Positions 1 through 12,550 of a stretch of DNA of 64,000 nt are shown one piece after another. Position 1 is the first letter of the stretch, and every line of letters starts with the position of its first letter. A program made the position numbers and the translations under genes. The notes beneath the pieces were generated by a model. That model saw only the letters and a list, made by a program, of their open reading frames with translations. It had not been told where the DNA came from and ran no database searches. This DNA is from Bactrocera neohumeralis (lineage: Eukaryota > Arthropoda > Insecta > Diptera > Tephritidae): positions 38,168,839-38,232,838 of the forward strand of contig NC_065919.1 of the NCBI RefSeq assembly GCF_024586455.1, read 5' to 3'.

Positions 1-1258
1 CAAAAACATTTTTCATATACCCAACTAATAGCCTAACAAGCCAAAATTTAGTAATTACAAAAAGTGAAAATGGGAAAATTAAAAGATAAATAGAGAACTA
101 TTGGAAAATTTGCCGCCCCAGCGTATTTCAGTGAACTATAAAAACGAATACAATTAAGTAAGTAGTGCCACGAATATGAGCTTATAAAATTCATCAACAA
201 GACACTATAAGGCAAGTGGGCAAACATGTAAGGGCAGCATACATACGTACATACATATTTTTGTACAAACATATTCGCATGTCATATAAGCGGGCAGTTG
301 TCAGTCCCGCACAAAATGATGGAAATGGATTTTTATTAATTTTTATGTGCTCTCCCACATGCTACAACAAAAACATTTTATTCCCTTGCTGCAGCTCACT
401 CCACCCGTCAACCATGCTGACTAGTTAATCGAGTTTATTAATAAATTGGTTCATATGTTCATGACTTCATCTTCCCCCCTTCCTGTACGACATTGCGTGC
501 AGCGATGCCATATTCTTTTCATTACTTTTCTAATATAATATTATGCCCTTCCATGTGTATAGAGGCAGTGGGCTAGCCTGTCTTTCAAGATGCGTGATGT
601 CTTACTTCTGGGCACTTGCTGACAAAGCAAACGATGCAAGATTGAAAATTATGATTTGTCTACAAGCGTAGAGGAGATGGATGATGGCAGCCAGCCACTG
701 CGACGACCCGCGCAATTTCGTCGGCGACCAAACGGCAATTACTTTCCCCTCCCTACAAAACCTGTGTGCTGCGTGAAGCGAAGAGGGCAGACGATGAGTG
801 CACGACCAAATCGAAGACTGCTCAATTTTCCACTAATTTAGTTTTTGTGTGTTTCAAATGTCTTCTTTTTGGTCTATTTTCATTTTCACTCTAAATCCAT
901 TAGAATGTGTAGATAGGTGTCTAGGCACCTATTAGGGGGATGCCAATTGGTGTCAACCTGACTTGGGTGTCTATTAGTAGCTTATGTGCACTTGCAGCAC
1001 CCAACCAATTATCTGGTGTAGAAAAATGTAATTAAATGTCGAACAAAGCAAATTTTCAACAACTCGTCAACAAATCTGATGCCGCATGCCAATGTGCTTG
1101 AGAGAGGAAGGGTGAGAGCACAATATACGAATGTAAATAAGATTTGATTTTACAGGGTTCCCCATTTTGGCCGGGGATTATTAAAAAAATTCACGATTCT
1201 CTTTAATTTACGCATGACAAACGAGTTTTACTTGAGGATTATAGAAATATACTCGGTA
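1..1258. other. Unassigned AT-rich DNA
   Basis: I recognise no gene here. A 60-codon open stretch at 656-841 (plus) lies in a GC-richer block, but the opposite strand is also open over most of it and there is no clear start context or splice signal, so I do not call it. The DNA around 1153-1258 and 1680-1755 ends in sequences that loosely resemble each other inverted (CCCATTTTGG near 1160 and CCAATTTTTTGGGA near 1728). This could be an older TA-type element into which the next element inserted, but the match is weak. Confidence 0.5.
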
Positions 1259-1679
1259 TTAAGGGGTTACATGGGTTTACGGATTTCAAAAAATCGAATT
1301 TTTCTATTATCTCATTAAAGAGAACCTTGAGGACTTGTGCGTTCCAGGCTAGCTAGGTTTAGTGCGCCGTCTTTAAACGCGTTTTTCCCGAAACTGTGTT
1401 TTTGAAGTCGGTTGGCAAGATTTCTCGAGAACTACTCATCCATCTTCAAATTTTACAGTGGTCTTTGAGATACAATTCTTAAAGACTTGAACGAAGGATT
1501 TTTTTTTCGAAAATGGCCCAGTTTAAAATATATTTTTTCTAAAAATTTCCGAATTTCTTTGTTAATAGTGTATGTTAGTAACAATAGAAAATTCTAATCA
1601 AATTTTTAATTTTTTATGTGAGAAAAAAATTGTTGAAAGAATGCTGTTTTTAACCGAGGAAACCCATGTGACCCCTTAA
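1259..1679. mobile_element. TTAA-flanked MITE (Kolobok-like), copy 1
   Basis: The element is 413 bp between two TTAA tetranucleotides (1259-1262 and 1676-1679). Its ends are a 16-bp terminal inverted repeat, GGGGTTACATGGGTTT at 1263-1278 against AAACCCATGTGACCCC at 1660-1675, with one mismatch. There is no coding capacity; the interior is A/T rich. TTAA target duplication plus G-rich ends fits the Kolobok superfamily (MITEs with TTAAAGG-type ends). piggyBac also uses TTAA but usually has C-rich ends, so Kolobok is preferred by inference only. Confidence 0.75.
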
Positions 1680-2212
1680 TTGATTTGAAATGTATTGTAG
1701 TATAAAGTAAACGTTTGGTATGCAACCAATTTTTTGGGACACACTGTGTAAAAATTTAGAATCCAGTTGGAAGCCGAATGATCGATCTTAACCTGATAAA
1801 CAGAAGAGAAATCAATCTCTTTTTTTTGGCATCAACTAAAATATTGTATTTAATTCGATGCAGTTCTAACTGAGTTTAATTTTAGAGTATAGGCTCCGCT
1901 TCACCGTATTCAAAATAACTACTCCGACTAGTTGCAGATTCCTGTTCAAAATTCTTTCCATAACGAAAAGTGTAAAGTAACTTAGACAGACTACAAAAAA
2001 GGGTTTTCAATCCAATCCATAACATCATACGTTAGCGGGTGTAACGACTATGTTACTGCGGATCTTAAACTCACTAATTTGTTAAAATATTTCACTACAG
2101 CCCTAACCAATTGGAAATATATAGATATACGATTCTGTGTTCCACTCATTTTCAGTATTACTCCCTACTAGCCCTCCATAGGCGGTTCATCCAATATGAC
2201 ATATTAACTTAC
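1680..2212. other. Unassigned AT-rich DNA
   Basis: No open reading frame, RNA gene or repeat that I can name. It begins with the right flank of the TTAA element. Confidence 0.5.
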
Positions 2213-2256
2213 CCATTAAAGTGTATGTAGCTAAAAGAACCCCACCTACAGTCACG
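2213..2256 (-). other. Exon-like island A (candidate internal exon)
   Basis: On the minus strand an acceptor (CTTTTGTGTGCAG) precedes 44 bases that end at a strong donor (ATGG|GTAAGT). One frame reads VTVGGVLLATYTLM, a hydrophobic, membrane-like stretch. It needs two bases from an upstream exon and leaves one base. The two-base tail AG of island B (18557-18655) joins to make Ser. A second frame is also open, so this is weak evidence on its own. No gene family is recognised. Confidence 0.25.
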
Positions 2257-2473
2257 CTGCACACAAAAGTCTTCCGCCAGGAATGCGATAAAAATAACTC
2301 AGAATGAGGCATGCAAGTTGAAAAAGAAGTGGCGGTACTTGTTTATGTCTTTCGCAAGCGAAGAGTAGTGAAAATGAAAATTCAATTTTCCACTCAAATG
2401 CAAATGCCGCATCAATCCTGTAAATGTGTCTCAAGGAATGTAAGCGATTTGTTGTGTTAGACACATAAGACAA

Positions 2474-2960
2474 AAGTCACATTGCGTTGAAGACCTCTCC
2501 TCAGTGACAAGCCGGGCAGAACCGCACGCAGGGCGAGCGAAAGATCAGTACGCGATGAGACGACTGCGCAGCCGTCTTCCTGGCAGCGGTGATTGTCGCG
2601 TCGGCGCTAAAACAAATCCGAAAACTCACGACAATTTCAACTTGGTGCGGAGCATTTGCTCGAGAAGTGGCACTCACGCGGACAGGCAGATTGGCAAGCG
2701 GTTGGACGGACGAACAGACGGACGGGTGGCCAACAGCATTTCATGCGACAGCAGCATAGAATATGGTATACAGTCAGTTTTCGATTTACCCGCACTAAAG
2801 AGTTCATGCCACGGCAGCGGCAGACAGTGCGTAGCATTCAACGGTGATAACAATGACAGCACGCTAAAGTGGCTGCCTCTGCGTATGCAACGCTGTTGCT
2901 GATCTCTGGTTGGTCAACAACTACTGCCAGCTAATGTCGCTGTTATTTTCATATTTGCTG
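2474..2960. other. GC-rich island, possible regulatory or untranslated exon sequence
   Basis: This block is clearly more GC-rich than its surroundings and is open in several frames at once (plus 2504-2902, minus 2637-2837 and 2674-2862), which argues against any one of them being a real protein. A TCAGTG at 2501-2506 matches the fly initiator consensus, but the downstream promoter element position reads AGGGC, an imperfect match. A short GGACGGAC-type run (2703-2727) resembles the mini-me microsatellite. A promoter or 5' UTR exon is possible; I cannot prove it. Confidence 0.25.
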
Positions 2961-5900
2961 TGGATGCCACAGTTAAATGCATTGCCGGTTGCTTGGGCCC
3001 CATCGCACCGACGTTGCGGTTGGCATTAACGTCAGACGGGTGTACACGCATTGTTGCCCAACTGAGCAATGTTGGCAATTAAAATGTTGTCGTTTAGCTT
3101 TGCCGCCCAACAACAAACAATAATCGCACTTGCAACGTCCTCCAACGGAGTGCGCTCAATTTCGCATTTGTGCTTGGATATGGTAATTGTTTGCTTATGC
3201 CCCCTTGCAAAATACTTGTAGGCTCAAGCACGCGTAAATGTGCGCAAATAGATTGATTTTCTATTTATAGCTTTGAAAGACTGCTTAGAAGTTCTGCAGG
3301 GAGTGTTCCTAAGTTGTAATTCGTGTCTCTTTGGCCTCTAGCCAAAAGAAATCGAAAGGGCCAAGACGATGCAAGGCGGATGCTGTACGGAGATTGCTTC
3401 CAATACAAACTTTAACCATAAAGTCATAGTGTTAAGCTTAAATAGAATTGATACATAGTTTAATAAACATAGCACTACTCTTTTTTATAAAATAATTGCA
3501 TTCATTTAAATATTGCTGATCATTTCAATCTTGATATCTTTTTAATATCATGATAATCTAACTCTTTATGCATCCGCTATGCCTAAAACTAACTTATTTA
3601 AGGAAAACGTCAACTCTGCGTACAATTTAGAACTATATATTGTTATAGCAAACGATAAATTAATTTTAAATTGGGATATTTTATACAAAAGGAAATGTTG
3701 CTTCAATGGAGAGTTCGTGCCGACCTACTTCAAGCAAATATTGATTATCTTACTTTTGTTTATCTACTTATTAAACCGCATCCACTAGGGATAAAAGGAG
3801 GTTGTAAATAGCTGATATTCGAGTTCATCTTATTATAGAAGATATCGATATTCGGCTATAACAGGAAACATTATTATAGGTAAAATACTCTTTTTTTTTT
3901 AATTTGGCTTCTAAAGTCTAAAAATAAGATAAAATTCAATGTTCGATTAATCGATCATTAGATTAATGGATGTTTCACAGTTCGGATCAAAACTAGTCAC
4001 AGAAAACAGTCATATCAACCAATTGGCGGAGAAGTTGGTTTTTACTTTATTACCTATTGTTCAAAATTACTACAAGTTCGAAAATTTCCTAAACATATTG
4101 ACAGAAGCGAAGAGTTTTGTAGCAAGAATGAGATGATGGACGAACTATTAGCAAAATGCAGCAACACTTTTCCAAAAATACTCTCAAATGGTCTCTGTCT
4201 TCTCATAGGCTTTGTATACCAAATATTTCATAATTATATTTACGATTAAATTATATATCGATCTGTAATCAAGAAAGAGTTGGTCAGATTGCTTTCTGCT
4301 ATATTCGGAAATCCATTTTCCGAACCAGACCTGAGTACGTCTTGGTATATGCTTTATTTAAAGGAAGTTTTTGTACAACTATATAACAGAAATTTAATTT
4401 TTTTCTTTTTAATTTTGGACGACCAATTTTAAATTATTTTGTTCTATGAATCCAATCCATCAATTGCACGAACGTTTTTTTTTTTTTTGTTTTTTCAAAA
4501 CAACTGACAGATATATGCTAATGAATGTTAAAACGAGTTGTGTGCAGTAATTACGGGTCACATGTGGGTGTATCAACGAATTGTAGAGTGCGGTAAAGCC
4601 AATTTCGTTGATTTATGAATGCATAATTCTTTAAGTCAATGCGCTGAAACCTCATTAAAAGCTTTCGAGTTTTATGATCGCTAAAATTGTTTTCGAAAAA
4701 AACTTCCACTCTAGCATACACTCTGCTGTGCTTGTGTCTGCTGAGCTATAATAAAATGCATGTGTGTATGTATGCTTGCCATTTGAATACGATTTTACAC
4801 ACATTAGCCTCAACTAGTTATTAACGGCTACACTTCAAAGCGTTCGCCACCGGTATTTGTCTTCTTTTTCTTATTCTCCTTTTCTGGCTGACGTTGACTA
4901 TAAAACTAATTGCAATTAAAATGATAATAATTACGTTGAATTATCGCTGCATTTAATTGCAAGTGACACTCATAGACGCTTCAGTGGCTTCCATACAGCG
5001 GCAGCCTGTAGACAGCAGTTAGCCGTCTTTGTGAACGCTGCAAGTTGAGAAACTTGCTAGATAATGCCACTTTGCTGGCGGTGCAGATCGCTTTCAGGTA
5101 GCCGTTAAATTGCACAGCACGCCACTAAATGTTCAAGGGAGGTCAAGGCTAAGGTTCGATTCGGTGACATATTTTTTAATGAAAAAAAATTAAAATTTGG
5201 AAAAAACCCGAGATCAGATTATAGTATAAGTAGCAGTCATCAGCGGCTCTCGATTATAAAACGAAAAAAATCGATAGATGGCGCTTTATTCAAAATAAAT
5301 ACTTACTATCAGATTATGTTGGTTTTCGTCAAAATTCTTGCTGACATGCTTTGTAAAATATTCACGAAGAGTTAGAGTAAATACCTCGTATGTACATATA
5401 TGCTCAGTTCCGTGAAATTTAATTATTTAAAAAACTGTTTTTAAACAAACCGGCGTTCCTGTAACCTGTTTTCGCCACACTCCTAAAAAGGAAAATTAAT
5501 GAACTCTGAAATATCATCAACAACTTTTACAACAACACTTTCATTCCAATAACCTTAACATTATATTTCTCCGAACCCTTTAAAAGCTTTAAAAGCGAAC
5601 CTTCGTTGGTCCTACCCGTGAGCTGCGCATATTACATACTGCTGCTAATAGTAAATATACTGTATGTATGGTGCATACACGTACATATTGTATATAAACT
5701 TGCATGCGCCTATTTATAAATTTATACTCAGTCAGACGTTGGTGAAACGCGTTCCTTCAGACCTCGGTCCATTGGATTTTTATATCGTTCACATTTTATT
5801 ATAATTTTAATTATTATGACTTTTTCACTGCTACTGCGTTTGACTGCCTTTGTAAGCATATCAGCAACTGTTGCTTGCGTGCCGTTGCTGTTGCACCCAT

Positions 5901-7688
5901 ATCTCCAGCGAAGCGTTCGCTCCACCATCCAGCGCTGCATCCATTCATCTTCTATAGCATTTTTACAATGTGTTAATTTATTTTTAATTTTTTATTATTA
6001 TTATTTATCTTTGTCGCGATTGTGTGACGCCAGTGTGACAAGTTTTACGCCTGAGCGTTGCATGCCGCTTGCCGCGCAGCTGCCGACGCTTACTTAAATG
6101 GATCAGCGAAGTGCGGTGAAGTTTACGCAACCTGATCTATTAGGCTGTCGTGCTGCAATTGCTTCATGCCACTTTGTGTTGCATGCCAACGCATTTATTG
6201 TTTGACGTTATTGTTGTTGTTGTAACCATTAGCATCCTGACTGCTCTGTGCTATGTTGAGGCAAAAGTGTTCGGCCTCACTTGACTGCAATTAATATGAA
6301 TTTTATGTTCTAATGACACTCGTCGCATTTTATTTCGGTGCATTTACTAGTTCCAACAACAAAAACCAGTAGTAATGAGTAACCAAGTGGCAAACATTGG
6401 CACAATTGAAAAATGCTGTCGCAGGCACGAATTTTCCGAGTTGTAAAAATGCCATTAAATTGACTCAGACAAAGCTGCACAAACAACAATAAGTGCACAG
6501 ACAAGTGCATGCTAGGGTGATCATGTAGGAGCTTATTGTTGTTGGAGTGGTATTTGTAAATGCTAGTCTGGAAATCCCGCTGCGTACTAGTTTAGGCAGA
6601 TGAGACATACAGCCATTAACAGTTAATTAGAAAGTGACTTATTTTAAAGTAAATGAAATTATTTTCGAATAAATCACTTATTTTTACCGTTTTTTCACTC
6701 ATTTTATTAAAACTTACGTTAAACTTAAACTCTAATAGTAAACATCTTAATTACATGTCCTTTTTTTGTTGAAGATTTTAATAAAAATGTGTGGAGTCAA
6801 CGATTTGCGTGCGACAACTAATTAGAAACGAAAATGTTTGAAATTTGTTGTCCAAGATCAATAAGAGTTGGAAAAGTCTACACATTCTTTCCTTTGAATT
6901 TTAGTTAGAAGTGGGTTCCTGCGAGCAGCCCTGCCGTGAAATCCAAATTAGATTGTTTTCTTGGATAAGGGCATTGAAAAAAATTTCTTTTGAGCATTTG
7001 ACCTGATTGGAAATTTGTTTGTACGTCTTTCCAGACTGATGAAGGTCAAAAATGTAACTACGTAGGGCGGGGAGCGTTTACTCATTAAAAACTTTGAATA
7101 ATACATTTTAATATATTTTAAACCACAACTTTGAAACATACCCTTACCAGAAATCAACAATATTATTAATAAAAATTAACACCTTGAGGAATTTGAATTG
7201 TTTAAACAACTGTTTCTAATTAGCTGTCACACTTAATTCACCTTCTATATCGTAACGCATTTACTATTTGGGAATAAAATAAAAGAATTTTAACTTCAGA
7301 ACTACAAAACAGAGTGAATTTAGTAGTAAATAGAGTAACACGAACAATGCAAGACTTTTAGGAATATAAACGGTATATTAAAATTTCTTATCAATGTACT
7401 CATCAGCCACCTACAATAAAGGGAGCGTTTCTAATTAGCTGTCAACGGCTGTATATATTTAACATACAATAATACACATATACATATATAATTTCGATTA
7501 TCGATTTTCTGATTCTAAAGAAGGAGTTACTACTGCACTAACAATAATTAACCGATAACTGCGAAAAGATTTTGCACTAAACTGTTATTAGGAGGCAGTA
7601 TCTACATGATTTGATAAGTAGGTTCAAATCAATGAATCTTCGAAGTCACACAGAATACTATACTATAAGTATGTGATGCTTCTTCGCC
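2961..7688. other. Unassigned intergenic or intronic DNA
   Basis: I see no supported gene. The stretch contains T-tracts (3891-3901, 4478-4490), short TATG/CATA-type runs and small frames of 60-93 codons that are open on both strands and lack homology I can recognise. An exact 18-bp direct repeat near its end is listed separately. Confidence 0.5.
7212..7444. repeat. 18-bp exact direct repeat, 215 bp apart
   Basis: GTTTCTAATTAGCTGTCA occurs at 7212-7229 and again at 7427-7444 in the same orientation. The 197 bp between the copies carries no frame and no inverted ends that I can see. It could be an unusually long target-site duplication, a remnant of a tandem repeat, or a small duplicated regulatory motif. 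Confidence 0.6.
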
Positions 7689-8360
7689 TTAAGTGGTTAT
7701 ATTCAGTTAGAGAGCCGAGAAAAAGCAAATTTTCCAGAACTTTTTCCTGAGAAAACTTTTAAATTTATTGATCCAAAAATTTATACTGATATTATGGTAT
7801 CTTTTAATATTTGTTTGGAAAGAAACTACAGCTGATCTCCGGAAGCTCCTCTAAAAAAAAAACGTTTTGCGGTGACCACCATATCTCTAAACTGGATCCT
7901 CTGAAAATAAAAAAAACACACAGATTTCGTTATAGTAATGTTAAATCTAGTAATTGATGGAAGGAATAAACAAAATAAAAATTTTTTGACAAACTCGCGG
8001 TTTCTAAAAACAATAAACATTTGACCAAGATTTCGACCTTCAATTTTTTATAAAAATAAATATTTATCGCTGAAAAAAAACTTAAATTAATTGCTAAAAA
8101 AATATATTTTGGAAGCTCGTGTTAAAATTTGAGACTAATTGGCTTAGTCGTTTTCGAGTAATGTTGGTCACCGACTTTGAAAACACCGTTTTGACCTTGT
8201 ACTTCCAAACATTTTAAAACGCATTTTCAAATTTGCGTGTAACTTCGAAAATATTCACCAGATCGATATGAAAATTTTACTACTCTTAAACATATGCACA
8301 TAGAGAATATAATTAAAAAAAGCGATTTTTTTTAATTCTAACTGTATATAACCCCTTTAA
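7689..8360 (-). mobile_element. TTAA-flanked MITE (Kolobok-like), copy 2
   Basis: TTAA occurs at 7689-7692 and 8357-8360. The ends are inverted: GTGGTTATATTCAGTTAGA (7693-7711) against TCTAACTGTATATAACCCCT (8337-8356), with a one-base shift. The interior contains no credible protein and is related, in opposite orientation, to the element at 51516-52102 (shared blocks include GAGGATCCA, GGTCACC and GGAGATCAGCTG). This makes it a dispersed family rather than a chance inverted repeat. Strand is arbitrary and marks orientation relative to the 51.5-kb copy. Confidence 0.7.
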
Positions 8361-9500
8361 ATTTGTTGAAGTCGCGACCACCCTAACACCAGTTCGTGTT
8401 GAGCTACTTGTTTTTCTAGCTTGCTAGCGTGTATGCTCACATCAGATACTTAAGAGCAATTTTTATTACCGCACTTCTGCAGCTAGTGTTGCTGCCTTTG
8501 CTGTTGACACGATATATCCATATGTACATAGGTGTATGAGTAGCTGTGAGATCTGCGCGCATATGTCAGACGCTTTTGGGCATTCACAATATTGCCGCGT
8601 TGCAAATTGATGGCGGCCTGCACTTCCTTTCATTGACACATTCCATTCCAGCGCAACACCTAAGCGGATGTCTCCCCTGCACTTATGAGCGCTGAAACTC
8701 ATAAAAGGCATGCACGCGCACACATATACATACATACATATATTTAGCTATATATCTACATATAACCAGATATGCATTTATTTATGAATTAGTATGGAGC
8801 GCTGCATTCTTCCAACTAATTTGTCTTGTTTTATGACTTCATTTTCACATTTCGTACACACCAATAAAATGTTTAAATAGCTCAATTTAATAGTGGTTAT
8901 TAAAATATTTTGACATGCGGCGAGTGACTCAGGCGCATTCACTTCGAGTATTAATCAATAAGTGCCACATTTGCTATAGGGGCCCACACTGAAGTTAAGT
9001 GCGAAGTTTACGAATATTCTCCAGTGGCTTTGAGTTGGCAAAGTTGATATGTGAGAGCTCCCTTGACGAATTTTAAAAATGAGGTGCAATCCCAAAAGAC
9101 AACAATAAATTTTTAAGTTCTTAATGCTTCCCAATTAATGGCGTTCTCTAAACAATATAAGACCTAGAGGAATTTTTCTTGATTGAAAACGCTTCCTATT
9201 CCTTCAATTTCGCCCCTTTTTGGATCAATGTGGAATGCTTCCAAATTTTTTATTTCAAAATAGGAAAACGTTATGTCTTTATCTGTGTATCTTTCATTGA
9301 ATCAATTGTCATTGTTATCGATTAACAATTACTGTCTACATTATAAATTCACTTAAACGCACAGGACAAACCAGTCTCCCAATGAAACGGAAATGAAAAA
9401 TTAACCCCTCTGAGAAATCATTATCAGTGATAATCGCAAAAAGAAAATTGAATTTATGAGTATTCGTACAAACAAAAATTACTTATATGTAGATACATAA
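8361..9500. other. Unassigned AT-rich DNA
   Basis: No gene is supported. A CATA-type microsatellite run lies at about 8722-8765. The small minus frame at 8466-8735 has no recognisable features. Confidence 0.5.
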
Positions 9501-9636
9501 TTTTATACTCTCGCAGCAAAGTTGCTAAGGAGAGTATTATAGTTTTGTTCACATAACGGTTGTTTGTAAGTCCTAAAACTAAAAGAGTCATATATACCAA
9601 AGTGATCAGGGTGACGAGTAGAGTTGAAATCCGGAT

Positions 9637-9705
9637 GTCTGTCTGTCCGTCCATCCGTCTGTCCATCCGTCTGTCCGTCCGTCCGTCCGTTCGTCCGTCC
9701 GTGCA
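9637..9705 (+). repeat. (GTCY)n microsatellite in mini-me copy A
   Basis: About 17 tandem GTCT, GTCC and ATCC units run just before GCAAGCTGTAACTTGAG. This is the longest such tract in the window; the equivalent position has about 6 units at 16.6 kb and about 12 at 20.35 kb. The overlapping minus-strand frames rich in Thr-Asp-Gly-Arg are artefacts of the repeat. Confidence 0.85.
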
Positions 9706-10550
9706 AGCTGTAACTTGAGTAAAAATTGAGATATCATGATGAAACTTGGTACACGTATTTCTTGGATCCATAAGAAGGTTAAGTTCTCAGATGGGCAAAA
9801 TCGGCCCTCTGCCACGCCCACAAAATGGCGGAAACCGAAAACCTATAAAGTGTCATAACTAAGCCACAAATAAAGACATTAAAGTGAAATTTGGCACAAA
9901 TGATCGCATTAGGGAGGGGCATATTTGGACGTAATTTTTTTGGAAAAGTGGGCGTGGCCCCGCCCCCTAATAAGTTTTTTATACATATCTCGAAAACTAC
10001 TATAGCTATGTCAACCAAATTCCATAGAGTCGTTTCCTTCAGGCATTTCCATATACAGTTAAAAAATGGAAGAAATCGGATAATAACCTCGCCCACCTCC
10101 CATACAAAGGTTATGTTGAAAATCACTAAAAGTGCGTTACCCGACTAATAAAAAACGTCAGAAACACTAAATTTTACGGAAGAAATGGCAGAAGGAAGCT
10201 GCACCCAGGCTTTTTTTTTTAAATTGAAAATGGGCGTGGCGTCGCCCACTTATGGACCAAAAACCATATCTCGGGAACTACTATACCGATTTCGATGAAA
10301 TTCGGTATATAATATTTTCTTAACACCCTGATGATATGTGCAAAATATGGGTGAAATCGCTTCACAACCACGCCTTCTTCCTATATAACGCTATTTTGAA
10401 TTCCATCTGATGCCTTCTCTGTATAATATATACATTAGGAACCAATTATGATAGCGGAATAAAACTTTACACCAATACGGTATTTGAAAAATATGTAAAT
10501 GACTGATAATGAAATCTCGATTATCACTTTATCGTGCGAGAGTATAAACT

Positions 10551-10568
10551 GTTCGGTGACACCCGAAC
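10551..10568 (+). repeat. Terminal hairpin of mini-me copy A
   Basis: GTTCGG-TGACAC-CCGAAC forms a perfect 6-bp stem with a 6-base loop, 22 bases before the element end. The same hairpin occurs in copy B (18290-18307) and, inverted, in copy D (30456-30473), where it has changed slightly. Helitron-group elements typically carry a hairpin near the 3' terminus. Confidence 0.7.
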
Positions 10569-10779
10569 TTACCTCTTCCTTACTTGTTTTATTTCAGGCT
10601 GCACAAAAAATCTTTTAAAATTTTAAGATTTTTTCGTGGATTTAATTATATTCTCGTGAAATATGACTGGATTCAAACCTTCAAGAATGTAAGGCATACC
10701 ATAAAATTACTTTCAGTTCTAGTAGACGATTACTCTCAAAATTTCAGCCGAATCGGGTTCGCAGTTTTGTTTTGATGAA

Positions 10780-11045
10780 GTGGAGAAGACGTCAGGATCC
10801 AGGAGTTTTGCAAATTGAAAAAAAAGCAATATCGATTGGTAGTTTCATTCATACTTTTAATAAAACATGCGTTAGATCGCTGCGAAACCTTCGAAATATG
10901 CATCTGCTGATACACATCAGAGACAATGCATTGGTCGAAACAGTGAACTTCACAGCGAACCTGCGCCGAAAAAGACGAAGGTTGTCCAAACGACTGTCTT
11001 CTAGAATACACAAGATGTAATCTACTTTAACTTTGATGAATAAAT
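10780..11045 (+). pseudogene. Mariner transposase fragment (linker/catalytic start)
   Basis: One plus frame contains EPAPKKTKVVQTT, then after a stop NTQDVIYFNFDE. This matches the mariner pattern in which a Pro-Lys-rich linker is followed by the strand carrying the first catalytic Asp (typically VFWDxxGIIxxDxLE). Here the expected W is a stop and the first catalytic Asp appears as Asn. No terminal repeats are visible, so only a short decayed piece survives. The other open frame over the same bases (10772-11020) is arginine-rich and not meaningful. Confidence 0.45.
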
Positions 11046-12550
11046 AAAACCTCATTCTTCCGCCAGATTTCCAATGTTCTCTTGTATGCTAAATAACTAC
11101 TGAACAAGCCACATATATTACGGTACAATAAACTCTTACTTGCTAAAAAATATATCACAAGAAAAGCAGTTTCCTCTTTCACAACTATTCATAAACAACA
11201 CCATTTTGTGATTCTGCTCCTTTCCTTAAATAATAATACTTATAAATAATAATCTGCATTATTTCTTACATAAATTAGGGATAGATTAGCATAAAATAGA
11301 AATCCTTAATTACAGATAAAATAATTAAATACTTTACAAAATCCTGTAAATTTCGCTTACATATTCCTAAAGGGATTCCCAACGATTACACAAATCTAAT
11401 AAAATAATTGAAAGCTTCAGTTCATAAAAGTGTATGTGCGTATTATTCGTGGATTCGTTCACATATTCGCACACATTTCCGGTAGCTCACCCGAACACTA
11501 TAGTTCGCAACAGAAGTCGTACTTAAATATTTCAATATATGTATGTATGTATATACACGTGCATCGTTCATATACATATACATATGTATGTATATGTAGT
11601 ATATAAGTTCATAAGTAAATAAATATGTATGCGTGTACGGCAAATTTGCTAACACAAGTGTCCTGGCCTCGTTGTGCAACGAAGCGAAACAAGTGCCTAG
11701 CTTAAATCCAAAGTGCTGCATGGCCCCACCGTTAGTCAAAAATAGCAACACGCGAGAGAGTGCTTGTGCACACGAAACTCCTCTGCCACTCATTCTCCAT
11801 GCCCCACCCCCTACCTACCGAATGCTGGTTGTTCCTATAGCCCAAGGGCGGAAGAGCAACAGTAACAGTTTTGCAAATGCAATAACAATGACTGCCAGCT
11901 GAGGCTAACAGCGCCGGTGAGTTGTGAGGCAGTCATAAATGTTATGTGTTGTAGGTGAAATGGCCGTGCACACACACACACGCAGACTTAGCCGTAAGAG
12001 TAGGACCAAATTGCAATAAATAGCATAAGTGATGTTGCGCAATTGGCAAATAAGGTAAATAAAATTAAGGAGAGGGATAATCGCTGCCGGTCACGTTATT
12101 TGCTCTACCGTGATAGCCTTGCTGTTTTTGGTGTTGTTGTTTTTGTTACTGTGTATATGTAATATGCGAGAGCAGCAAATACCTCAGAGAGCGCCACTAA
12201 CGCGTCAGTATTTGTGCTGAACAAGGGAGTTGAATGAATGTATGTTTAGCAACATGTTGCTAAGAAACTTGTTGGATGTCACGTTGCTGAAATGAAATTT
12301 ATGGCGAATATTTCATACACAAATACAAACACACGTACAGGAATACGCGCAGGAGCATGAATTGAATTGAATTCCTACGCCAATAACAATACAATATATA
12401 GAGTGTTAATATACACACATATGTATATGTATATGTATATGTACAGCAATTGCCAACTAAATGGAAACAAAATTTCCGTCCTTGCAGATGATTACAGAAG
12501 AGATAACGGTAAATGTTCGTTCTACATACAAAAAAACAAAACAAATGGTT
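11046..12550. other. Unassigned DNA with simple repeats
   Basis: No gene is supported. There are ATGT/ATAT-type runs at about 11537-11610, a (CA)n run at about 11971-11985 and an ATGTAT run at 12418-12443. A GC-richer patch at 11640-11890 is open on both strands and is not called. Confidence 0.5.

Larger units (their letters stand above)
9501..10590 (+). mobile_element. Mini-me/DINE-1-like element (Helentron-associated), copy A
   Basis: This is a near full-length copy of the most abundant repeat in the window. It starts TTTATACTCTCGCA and ends TGCGAGAGTATAAA followed by a hairpin and CTTCCTTACTTGTTTT, so the subterminal sequences are inverted. Inside are a (GTCY)n tract (9637-9705), the recurring blocks CCACGCCCACAAAATGG and GGGCGTGGCCCCGCC, and no intact protein. 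Known mini-me and DINE-1 elements of flies have this layout: subterminal inverted repeats, a GTCY microsatellite and a 3' stem-loop, mobilised in trans by Helentrons. The family name is my inference from structure. Confidence 0.7.

Noticed and set aside
656..841. Arg/Pro-rich open frame on the plus strand
   Set aside because: The opposite strand is equally open, there is no splice or promoter signal, and the composition reflects GC-rich DNA.
9454..9821. Three overlapping minus-strand frames rich in Thr-Asp-Gly-Arg
   Set aside because: They are translations of the (GTCY)n tract in a mini-me element and recur, with shifts, in every copy (20113-20509, 31230-31572).
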